Shown here piece by piece: positions 5,867-10,877 of a stretch of DNA of 12,381 bases (within the stretch, counting starts at the first letter, position 1; the number at the start of each line of letters is the position of its first letter). The stretch lies in assembly GCA_002495885.1 (NCBI GenBank), contig DAHG01000068.1, forward strand, positions 1 through 12,381. Direction: 5' to 3'. Under the pieces are notes generated by a model. The model worked only from the letters and a program-made list of their open reading frames with translations, ran no database searches and was not told the origin of the DNA. The stretch comes from Methanocellaceae archaeon UBA148 (GTDB lineage: Archaea; Halobacteriota; UBA148). The position numbers and the translations under genes are program-made.

Positions 5867-6478
5867 ATGCTCCCTACCGTCCCTCCGGGGACGGTAGTGC
5901 ACAATAATTCAAGGGATGATCGTTTTTTGGATAAAGCCGCGGTTTTCATTGATGGTGGTTTTTTCCTCAAGGTTCTTAATGACTTAGGTCGCCCACGAGT
6001 TGATTATGAAAAATTTTCTGACAACCTATGTACTAATAATAAGCGATTAAGGACCTATTACTACGATTGCTTGCCGTATCAAAGTGATCCCCCAACGCCA
6101 GAAGAACGAGAAAGATACTCAAAAAAATCTAAGTGGGTAGATAAATTATTGTTCTTGCCTAGATTCGAAGTGCGACTTGGAAAGCTGGCTCCAAGAGACG
6201 GCGAATTTGAGCAAAAGGGAGTAGATGTTCTATTCTCGGTCGACATTGTCCGCATGAGCTGGGCCAAACAGATAGATCGAGTGGTATTAATAACAGGAGA
6301 TAGCGATTTCATTCCTGCTGTAAACGCTGCTAAGGAAACCGGTGTTATTGTCGAATTATATTACTATATAAGCCGGAACGTAGGCGGGCCGTCGACACAC
6401 CAAGAGCTTATTAAGGCCGTAGATGAGCGTTATGAGATTAATCAAGACCTCATTGACAGATCGCTGCTAACAACTTAA
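5867..6478 (+). CDS. NYN-domain (LabA/DUF88-like) ribonuclease 1
   Basis: The protein is 203 aa and has a NYN/PIN-like nuclease fold. The first strand AAVFIDGG places D29 in the acidic pocket. Then come YYYDCLP (64-70), GVDVLFSVDIVRM (118-130) with D120, and the hallmark TGDSDF (143-148) with D145 and D147. Proteins of this family are metal-dependent RNases or are predicted to be; the substrate is unknown here. The N-terminal 20 residues before the domain are encoded by a GC-rich hairpin and may not be translated: GTG or TTG codons downstream (about 5898 and 5928) are alternative starts. I chose ATG 5867 because the predicted transcript starts only about six bases before it. It is a single-gene unit with its own operator-like repeat. 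A second NYN gene lies at 9503-10078. Confidence 0.88.
   Translation: MLPTVPPGTVVHNNSRDDRFLDKAAVFIDGGFFLKVLNDLGRPRVDYEKFSDNLCTNNKRLRTYYYDCLPYQSDPPTPEERERYSKKSKWVDKLLFLPRFEVRLGKLAPRDGEFEQKGVDVLFSVDIVRMSWAKQIDRVVLITGDSDFIPAVNAAKETGVIVELYYYISRNVGGPSTHQELIKAVDERYEINQDLIDRSLLTT
5874..5897 (+). other. GC-rich hairpin at the 5' end of the NYN1 message
   Basis: CTACCGTCCC and GGGACGGTAG are perfect 10-bp arms with a four-base TCCG loop. They start about a dozen bases into the predicted transcript and span codons 3-11 of the longest frame. In A/T-rich surroundings this stem is conspicuous. It could control translation or be a cleavage target for the encoded nuclease; both are inference. Confidence 0.7.
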
Positions 6479-6747
6479 TCCCTCTAAAATCAGATGATCG
6501 GAAGGAGGATCATGTATTAGTTCTATGACACTTTTATGATTGTTTTCTGCAAATGTCATAGAACTAACTGTTGCATTTGGCAACGGTCTGAAGCGAATAT
6601 CTATCCGGCCAAAGAAATAATATTGAATTGCTATTATAATAGAATCTAGACCGAATCGCTATTAGCAGATCAACTAAAGCAAGCATCAAGCGTTATTATC
6701 CTGCTCGGACAGACAGAAATGGGATCGAACTTCTTTTAAACTCCAGC
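6479..6747. other. Intergenic region between two convergent genes
   Basis: I see no gene in these 269 bp. They hold a 14-bp inverted repeat (6517-6567), a small GTTGC-atttg-GCAAC hairpin (6570-6584), half of a 13-bp inverted pair whose partner is in the next gene (6578-6590 with 6774-6786) and the palindrome CTATTATAATAG (6631-6642). Confidence 0.6.
6517..6567. repeat. 14-bp inverted repeat with 23-nt spacer
   Basis: TTAGTTCTATGACA (6517-6530) and TGTCATAGAACTAA (6554-6567) are exact inverted arms. The repeat lies 38 bp after the stop of NYN1. It may be a transcript-end hairpin; the arm and spacer lengths would also suit a recombination site, but no recombinase is encoded here. Confidence 0.7.
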
Positions 6748-7368
6748 TTAGAAGCTTAGGGCTATTCTCCTTCCAGACCGTTGCCATTGGTCACAGTGTG
6801 GAGCATCCTGCAGATCATCAACTCTCGCGCTTAATCTGGTGGTCTGGCGGCCATCATTTGGCCTATGCCCGCACCTCAGAGCAGGCCAAATGACTTCGGC
6901 CCTCTTCATGGCTCTGATGGTTTCCTTCCTGCTGACAGGCTCACCTCCGGCTCCTGAGAATAAGATTCTGACTTGCTGCGAATCTATGGCTATCTCCTTT
7001 CGTTGCGAGCCTTCTGCAACGGTTGTCTTGATGTAATCGATGATCTGAAGGGCGCGGGCTTGGATCTTTGAGCAGACTTGAATCACCTTGCTTCCCTCTT
7101 GTGGCCGGGCCTTCAATGCTTCCCGGAGCTTTGCCAGCAATTGCCGGAGATAGGCAAATACGAGCATAAGCTTCTCAGTGGGCGATCCTGTGGCCTTCAA
7201 GCTGGCTGAAGCCCTGGCGATCCACCTGGCAAGGTCCCTTCCCCTGAGGATTCCAGCCTCTTCCACAAGGGTGGCGGTTTGGTTGAAGAAGTCCGTTGCC
7301 TCTCTCAAAACAAGCTCCAGCTCTGATGCTGGAATTTCAAGAATAGGATCGTCCATTAGAGGTTGCAT
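6748..7368 (-). CDS. Alpha-helical protein of unknown function
   Basis: The protein is 206 aa and I do not recognise the family. Residues 10-125 are almost entirely helical, with long amphipathic stretches (ELELVLREATDFFNQ, YLRQLLAKLREALKA, RALQIIDYIKTTVAEG). Residues 126-206 are mixed and basic, include VSRKETIRAMKRAEVIWP and are rich in Arg, perhaps a DNA- or RNA-binding end. The start at 7368 follows GAGG directly, and a TATA-like element (7402-7394) lies about 30 nt upstream, so it may be near-leaderless. An alternative ATG at 7356 overlaps the stop of a possible 48-aa gene upstream (TAATG), which would indicate coupling. The C-terminal 20 residues (HCDQWQRSGRRIALSF) are encoded partly by a sequence that is inversely repeated at 6578-6590. 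Confidence 0.7.
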   Translation of the reverse strand: MQPLMDDPILEIPASELELVLREATDFFNQTATLVEEAGILRGRDLARWIARASASLKATGSPTEKLMLVFAYLRQLLAKLREALKARPQEGSKVIQVCSKIQARALQIIDYIKTTVAEGSQRKEIAIDSQQVRILFSGAGGEPVSRKETIRAMKRAEVIWPALRCGHRPNDGRQTTRLSARVDDLQDAPHCDQWQRSGRRIALSF

Positions 7369-7502
7369 CCTCGGACCCTCCCATCTAGCGGAACTATTAT
7401 ATCCTTGAAATGCTCTCTATCTCTTAGTGCGGTGATACCCTCCGGTATGCTTGGTAGGCCAACCGGAGGCTCATCCTTGCTTATCACTTTTGAAGCCTCC
7501 AT
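7356..7502 (-). CDS. Possible small protein (48 aa) upstream of the helical protein
   Basis: An ATG frame begins MEASKVISKDEPPVGLPSIP and continues through EHFKDIIVPLDGRVRGCNL to a TAA that overlaps the alternative ATG of the next gene (TAATG at 7358-7354). It is the first ATG after an in-frame stop, and its residue composition looks protein-like. A candidate TATA region (7540-7531) lies upstream. The frame contains a strong hairpin (7439-7469). It may be a real small gene, a leader peptide, or only the leader of the 6748-7368 message. Confidence 0.45.
   Translation of the reverse strand: MEASKVISKDEPPVGLPSIPEGITALRDREHFKDIIVPLDGRVRGCNL
7394..7402 (-). promoter_or_regulatory. TATA-like element for the 6748-7368 gene
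   Basis: ATATAATAG on the minus strand lies about 30 nt before the ATG at 7368. It is within the possible 48-aa ORF, so the downstream gene may be transcribed both with that ORF and alone. Confidence 0.4.
7439..7469 (-). other. Stem-loop inside the 48-aa ORF
   Basis: CCTCCGG and CCGGAGG pair as an outer 7-bp stem; inside, TTGG and CCAA can pair around a four-base loop, with a five-base bulge on one side. It lies in the leader of the downstream gene, so it could modulate its expression. Structure by eye only. Confidence 0.5.
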
Positions 7503-7614
7503 TTTATTACTATTGGTTTGCTATAGCATCATATTAATTTAAAGCTATTCCTCAATCCGTGTTAATGAAGGTAGCCGGATGATTATGTCTTCCTTAACCT
7601 GCTCCCACAGGTCT

Positions 7615-8115
7615 TTATAAACAAAGCAAATTTTCAAGTTTTTTTAATTCTTCTAACAAATTCTTCTTGGTCTTTTTATTAAAATTCTCTTTTAGTGTAT
7701 CGGAACGCCTAAGTTCTTTGCCATTTTCAAGCGATAGTCCCTCCGTACAATCATGTTCTATTGCATCCCTTACCCTTTTTGCTTCATAATTGTAATTCTG
7801 TATTTTAAAGTAAATATCATTTAATTCAATTGCTTTATCCTTGAAAAGAGCAACATCTCCTGAATTAACAAGAGAATTCCATGCATCTATTGGAACTAAA
7901 TTTACCGTTCCATTTAAAAGTTCTATTGAATATTTCACTTCATGAAGAAGCAATTTTCTAAAAAATGATTTTCTATTATTCTCCAGTCTTTTTCTCCATA
8001 TTTCATTTACCCCAAATCCAAGAAGTACACCAAAAAATGCACCAATTAAAGGTCCTATAATTGTATTCGTCCACGGAGGAGTTGATTGGTTTACTATTAG
8101 AAAGTCGAATGGCAT
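7615..8115 (-). CDS. Membrane-anchored protein, unknown, cotranscribed with the RHH-coiled-coil gene
   Basis: The protein is 166 aa. One N-terminal membrane helix (about 17-36, IIGPLIGAFFGVLLGFGV) is followed by positive charges (WRKRLENNRK), placing the C-terminal 125 residues in the cytoplasm. That domain is helical, with DAWNSLVNSGDVALF and YFKIQNYNYEAKRVRDAI as its most distinctive stretches, and ends in a Lys-rich helix. I do not know its function. It starts four bases after the stop of the upstream gene and has a strong GGAGGGG eight bases before ATG, so the two are one operon. Its A/T content is clearly higher than that of the gene before it, suggesting a different origin. The pairing with a DNA-binding coiled-coil protein suggests a membrane anchor, which is inference. 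Confidence 0.75.
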   Translation of the reverse strand: MPFDFLIVNQSTPPWTNTIIGPLIGAFFGVLLGFGVNEIWRKRLENNRKSFFRKLLLHEVKYSIELLNGTVNLVPIDAWNSLVNSGDVALFKDKAIELNDIYFKIQNYNYEAKRVRDAIEHDCTEGLSLENGKELRRSDTLKENFNKKTKKNLLEELKKLENLLCL

Positions 8116-8119
8116 TTTT

Positions 8120-8623
8120 TCATCCCCTCCAAAAACTCCACCAATGCTTTTTCTTAGCTTCTTCCTGACTTGGCGGCAAGGAGAGCTGACTGATCGATTG
8201 GGTGAGCTGGCTTACATGCCCCCTCAGGAAATCAATTTCGCCCTCTTTAAGCTTCATAGCCTCAGTGATCTTTTCTTTCTCTACCTTGCACCGCTCCAGC
8301 TCTTCTTTGCACCGCGCAAGATCGGCTTCCATCAGGCTCTTATCTTCCTGCAGCTTAGTTAACTTGCTCCTTAGTTGCTCTATGTCGGTGCTACTTTGCT
8401 CCTGAGTGCGCCTTAGTTGCACCAACTCTCTCCAGGTCTCTTCCCTTTCGGTGCGTGCTTGCTCCAGCTCAAGACGTAGATTCTCAATATTTCCGCCCTC
8501 TTGGTGCAAGATAGACTCTATTGCGGTGCTAACCCATTGAGCCCTACTGATGCCCTTTTCTTTAGCATCCTGATCTATCTGCTCCAGGGTTGGTTCATCA
8601 ACCGGTGCATAGATTCTAGACAT
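8120..8623 (-). CDS. RHH DNA-binding protein with long coiled coil; candidate plasmid partition protein
   Basis: The protein is 167 aa from the ATG at 8623. Residues 3-40 (RIYAPVDEPTLEQIDQDAKE, then GISRAQWVSTAIESIL) fit a ribbon-helix-helix domain. Residues 43-146 form an almost unbroken heptad coiled coil rich in Glu, Leu, Arg and Lys. The tail has LSLPPSQEE, a Lys run and WWSFWRG, an aromatic-basic end that could touch membrane or a partner. The DNA-binding head plus coil plan recalls KfrA and pSK1 Par, single-protein plasmid stability factors, although those use HTH heads. No ParA, ParM or TubZ is present. GAGGGG about nine bases upstream supports ATG 8623; an in-frame TTG at 8653 is less likely. 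Phased CGGTGCA repeats span its promoter, implying autoregulation and possibly a centromere. Confidence 0.82.
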   Translation of the reverse strand: MSRIYAPVDEPTLEQIDQDAKEKGISRAQWVSTAIESILHQEGGNIENLRLELEQARTEREETWRELVQLRRTQEQSSTDIEQLRSKLTKLQEDKSLMEADLARCKEELERCKVEKEKITEAMKLKEGEIDFLRGHVSQLTQSISQLSLPPSQEEAKKKHWWSFWRG

Positions 8624-8705
8624 GTGGTGCATCCCCTCTTCTATTCGGTGCAATTACTACTATGGGCGGTGCAATAGATTATAGTTGCGGTGCAAAAACG
8701 GTGCA
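8603..8705. repeat. Phased CGGTGCA iterons (candidate centromere/operator)
   Basis: The heptamer CGGTGCA occurs at 8603, 8625 (as TGGTGCA), 8646, 8667, 8688 and 8699. Successive distances are 22, 21, 21, 21 and 11 bp, that is two or one helical turns, so all copies face the same side of the DNA. They surround the promoter and start of the RHH-coiled-coil gene. Looser GGTGC copies also occur within the gene (8386, 8449, 8502, 8524). This is typical of cooperative RHH binding sites and of plasmid centromeres. Confidence 0.78.
8678..8684 (-). promoter_or_regulatory. TATA element of the RHH-coiled-coil operon, between iterons
   Basis: CTATAAT on the minus strand lies between the iterons at 8667 and 8688 and predicts a start near 8655. 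That gives a leader of about 30 nt that carries GAGGGG. Protein on the iterons would exclude TBP, so autorepression is expected. Confidence 0.5.
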
Positions 8706-8841
8706 TGGAAAAAAGGCGGAAAATTCGCGTATGTGAGCTGCTGAAAAACGCTAATATGCGGCGCAATGGCCTGCTGAGGCTAAAATGCGCCATTATACTG
8801 TCGATTTTTGCGAAAATTCTCAGTAGCATTCACTCGATAAA

Positions 8842-8849
8842 ACTATAAG
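8842..8849 (+). promoter_or_regulatory. TATA element of the 8872 membrane-protein gene
   Basis: ACTATAAG is centred about 26 nt before the ATG at 8872, so the transcript would begin at the start codon. Confidence 0.55.
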
Positions 8850-8871
8850 GCTGCATACTAAAAAGATAGTT

Positions 8872-9279
8872 ATGTATAAAATAAGAGATTTTGACGAATG
8901 GTGTTCTTTTATTGCTTCCTTAGGGATTTTATTCTTTTTTATAGGTCTTTTATTATATGTTTTTTCTTCATTCTATAACTGGGCTGCATTTTTAATTGTT
9001 GGTGGCCTTATCGTACATTATTTGGCTGACAAAAGAGCCAAGCAAAAGAGCTGGCATGAGGCTAATGAGATTGTACCAATAAGAAAATGGGATGAGGTAA
9101 TCACGGTCTTGAAAATAAAGAGTACTTTTATTGAAGCCGGATATGATCCAAATGAGGCAAATGAAATGACCCGAATTGCGGTAAAGATACTCAAAGATTG
9201 GTCAAATGATTGGACTGTAATGGGTCCTACAAAATTCGCTGAGGTCATTCAGGCTGTAAAAGCATTGAGGTACCGATAG
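8872..9279 (+). CDS. Small protein with two membrane helices and a cytoplasmic domain, unknown
   Basis: The protein is 135 aa. Two hydrophobic segments (about 11-31 and 34-51) form a helical hairpin, followed by a basic turn (DKRAKQKSWHEAN). That leaves a C-terminal soluble domain of about 80 residues with two or three helices (KWDEVITVLKIKSTFIEAGY, then EANEMTRIAVKILKDW). I do not recognise the family. The ATG at 8872 has a TATA element at leaderless spacing. The gene is divergent from the RHH-coiled-coil operon and separated from it by the iteron region, so the iteron-binding protein might influence both. It converges with the NYN2 cluster. Confidence 0.75.
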   Translation: MYKIRDFDEWCSFIASLGILFFFIGLLLYVFSSFYNWAAFLIVGGLIVHYLADKRAKQKSWHEANEIVPIRKWDEVITVLKIKSTFIEAGYDPNEANEMTRIAVKILKDWSNDWTVMGPTKFAEVIQAVKALRYR

Positions 9280-9440
9280 CGGTGTTCGTTAGAGTCAGTC
9301 GGATACAATCGGGCTCCTCATGCCGTCGCTCCCTTTTTGCTTCACGCCACTATCTTCTCCCTAAGTTAGCTCGTTAATGGGCCGAATATACCGAAAAGCT
9401 TTTACCAGGCGAATACTTAGTATATGTTGTTAATAGCTCA

Positions 9441-9494
9441 CAGGCGGCGGGGACTTTGTCCCCTCGAAAACAGCGGGCAACCGCTTGCCGCCTG
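9441..9494. other. Predicted three-way-junction nucleic-acid structure
   Basis: An 8-bp outer stem, CAGGCGGC (9441-9448) with GCCGCCTG (9487-9494), encloses two hairpins. The first is GGGGAC-ttt-GTCCCC (9449-9463), directly stacked on the outer stem. The second is AGCGG-gcaa-CCGCT (9472-9485), whose plus-strand loop GCAA is of the GNRA type. An 8-nt A-rich linker joins them. It lies just after the stop codon of the second NYN gene and between two convergent genes. It may be a transcript end, a structured RNA, or a DNA site such as a single-strand origin. Confidence 0.75.
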
Positions 9495-9502
9495 GTTAAT
9501 TA

Positions 9503-10078
9503 CTACCTATTATCACGCTTGATTTTGTCTAGAATTTCCTCAAGGTCAATGAAGCGATCTGCCAATCGTATCAAGTCTTTGCTGATGCCCTGGCTTCTGA
9601 AGTACGCAACTTCTACGATTAATCCACGTCTCTGAATTTCATCTATTGCTTTGTGATAATCCAGATCGCCGGATACGATTGTGGCTACATCATAAGCTCC
9701 AGTTGTTGCCAGAGATAGCATGTCAGATACTAAGGCAACGTCTACGCCTTTTTCTACATCCCTTTCGATAGTGGTAGTCTCTCCGCAATTTTCACATTTG
9801 AATTCGAATTTCCTTTTTCTCAGAGGTATAATCGAATTCTTAAATCCTGAATATTCCAAATAATGATAATAGCTCATCTCTTTGTCTATCGCCTTTTTTA
9901 ATTCAAGATCATTGTTTGGGTTAGATGGTATCGAGTTGTAATAGTACACTCTTTTTAGTTTACGTCCTTCTGCTAATGCATCTCTAAGCTTAACGCAATC
10001 AACCTGTACATGGAGCTTGCGTGCTCCACCCATCAGGTTTTGGCCGTCAATAAAGATCATTAAGCGGTCTTCTGTCAT
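9503..10078 (-). CDS. NYN-domain (LabA/DUF88-like) ribonuclease 2
   Basis: The protein is 191 aa from the ATG at 10078. LMIFIDGQNL (6-15) gives D11 and N14, the classic start of NYN nucleases. YYYNSIP (45-51), GVDVALVSDML (111-121) with D113, and SGDLDY (136-141) with D138 and D140 complete the acidic pocket. An insert near 94-100 carries CENC, a single Cys pair. These features predict a metal-dependent RNase. The frame is open upstream to 10159, but TATATTTT (10108-10101) centred 26 nt before 10078 shows the leaderless start. It is the last gene of a cluster with the Cys-rich protein and the RHH-wHTH regulator, so it may be transcribed both alone and with them. Its message ends at the three-way-junction structure. 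It is only distantly similar to the NYN protein at 5867. Confidence 0.9.
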   Translation of the reverse strand: MTEDRLMIFIDGQNLMGGARKLHVQVDCVKLRDALAEGRKLKRVYYYNSIPSNPNNDLELKKAIDKEMSYYHYLEYSGFKNSIIPLRKRKFEFKCENCGETTTIERDVEKGVDVALVSDMLSLATTGAYDVATIVSGDLDYHKAIDEIQRRGLIVEVAYFRSQGISKDLIRLADRFIDLEEILDKIKRDNR

Positions 10079-10100
10079 TAAGATCGATTTGGTATCTTGT

Positions 10101-10108
10101 AAAATATA
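10101..10108 (-). promoter_or_regulatory. TATA element of the second NYN gene
   Basis: TATATTTT on the minus strand is centred 26 nt upstream of the ATG at 10078. It argues for an internal leaderless promoter and fixes the start of the nuclease. Confidence 0.6.
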
Positions 10109-10164
10109 CAGGTTGCGGGCCGCCGTCGCGTATGGCCTACTGAGAGGGGCAGGCATCAATCTGC

Positions 10165-10416
10165 CTACTCTTCATCTATATCCGCAAAGGTAATCCCATG
10201 ATCCCCAGGGTAAGGCTCCTTGTGCAAGTTTCGCCCAAAGAAGATCTCTTCAGGTATCCCCTCAGGGAATGCATCGCACGCTGAAGGTTCATCAAATCTT
10301 TCGTTATCTTCATCTTCATCGTCGAAGTAATGTTTGCAGTGCATACAAGGGCTATAGTCAAAGAACTCTTCTGCAGCCTCTAAGAGATTTCTATCCTGCT
10401 CTTTAGTTAATTTCAT
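10165..10416 (-). CDS. Small Cys-rich conserved protein, unknown function
   Basis: The protein is 83 aa. After a helix (TKEQDRNLLEAAEEFF) comes CMHCKH (24-29), an acidic loop, then ACDAFPEGIPEEI (46-58) and HKEPYPGDHGITF (65-77). Cys24, Cys27, Cys47 and nearby His residues could hold a metal. The motif C-D-A-F-P-x-G-I-P with a following H-x-x-P-Y-P-G-D-x-G-I-x-F recurs in many small uncharacterised bacterial and archaeal proteins, which I recall from general knowledge and cannot check here. It overlaps the upstream regulator gene by 14 bp and has GGAG about nine bases before its ATG, so it is translated from the same message. A role alongside the adjacent NYN nuclease is inference from position. 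Confidence 0.78.
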   Translation of the reverse strand: MKLTKEQDRNLLEAAEEFFDYSPCMHCKHYFDDEDEDNERFDEPSACDAFPEGIPEEIFFGRNLHKEPYPGDHGITFADIDEE

Positions 10417-10798
10417 ATTTCAGCTCTCCGGCCTTGATCATTCTGGAAATAGTGGCGCTTGTAGTTGCCTTTGGGTAGCCTATCTTCCTTGCGATCTCTG
10501 CTCTATTTCTCTCTCCTTCATTCCAAAAAGTCTTGATCTGCTCTAAAGCATCAGGATTCTTTGATAATTGTTTACTCTTTTCGATAGCAGTAGACGCGCC
10601 GCACTTGTGGTTGGATTTTTGGACTTTTAGGCTCTTTTTGTCGCGAATGCATTTTAAGATTGTATGAGCTTCAGGGCTCAAATTCTCTAGAACCATTGCG
10701 GATAGAGTATTTTTGAGGTTATCATGTCTAACTAGCGCTTCAACCTTTAATGCATTGTATGTATCAATATCTAAAATCACTCTTCGAATTTCCGGCAT
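10403..10798 (-). CDS. Regulator with RHH-like N-terminus and winged-helix C-terminus
   Basis: The protein is 131 aa. Residues 4-40 (IRRVILDIDTYNALKVEALV, then NLKNTLSAMVLENL) look like a ribbon-helix-helix domain. Residues 82-130 (DALEQIKTFWNEGERNRAEI, then ARKIGYPKATTSATISRMIK) fit a winged helix-turn-helix, with the recognition helix around TSATISRMIKAG and the wing at ELKYEI. Two DNA-binding units in one small protein is unusual. It is the first gene of the cluster leading to NYN2. A CATATAG-type TATA element (10829-10821) lies 27 nt before its ATG. It is divergent from the gene at 10878, with 79 bp between them, so it probably controls itself and perhaps that gene. Confidence 0.8.
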   Translation of the reverse strand: MPEIRRVILDIDTYNALKVEALVRHDNLKNTLSAMVLENLSPEAHTILKCIRDKKSLKVQKSNHKCGASTAIEKSKQLSKNPDALEQIKTFWNEGERNRAEIARKIGYPKATTSATISRMIKAGELKYEIN

Positions 10799-10811
10799 AT
10801 TAATTACAAAT

Positions 10812-10865
10812 GCATTTTTGCTATATGATCGTTTTGTGCGAAAATTATTTTAAGGCAAAAATGCA
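10812..10865. promoter_or_regulatory. Divergent promoter region with A/T-rich inverted motif
   Basis: Two TATA elements face away from each other: CATATAG for the minus gene (10829-10821) and AAATTATTTTA for the plus gene (10843-10853). They are framed by TGCATTTTTGC (10812-10822) and GCAAAATGCA (10856-10865), near-perfect inverted copies differing by one base in the A/T run. A regulator bound to both would control both directions. Confidence 0.5.
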
Positions 10866-10877
10866 AAAAGGGTAAGC

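Noticed and set aside
6748..6900. Frameshift at the end of the 6748-7368 gene
   Set aside because: The Arg-rich C-terminus looked like a shifted frame, but the other two frames meet stops quickly and continue no better. I keep the frame as intact.
9441..9494. Three-way junction as a tRNA
   Set aside because: No acceptor stem with discriminator base, anticodon arm or conserved T-loop; too short and with only two inner hairpins.
10079..10159. 27-residue N-terminal extension of the second NYN nuclease
   Set aside because: The NYN fold starts at MTEDRLMIFIDG, and a TATA element centred 26 bp before that ATG makes the shorter start far more likely.
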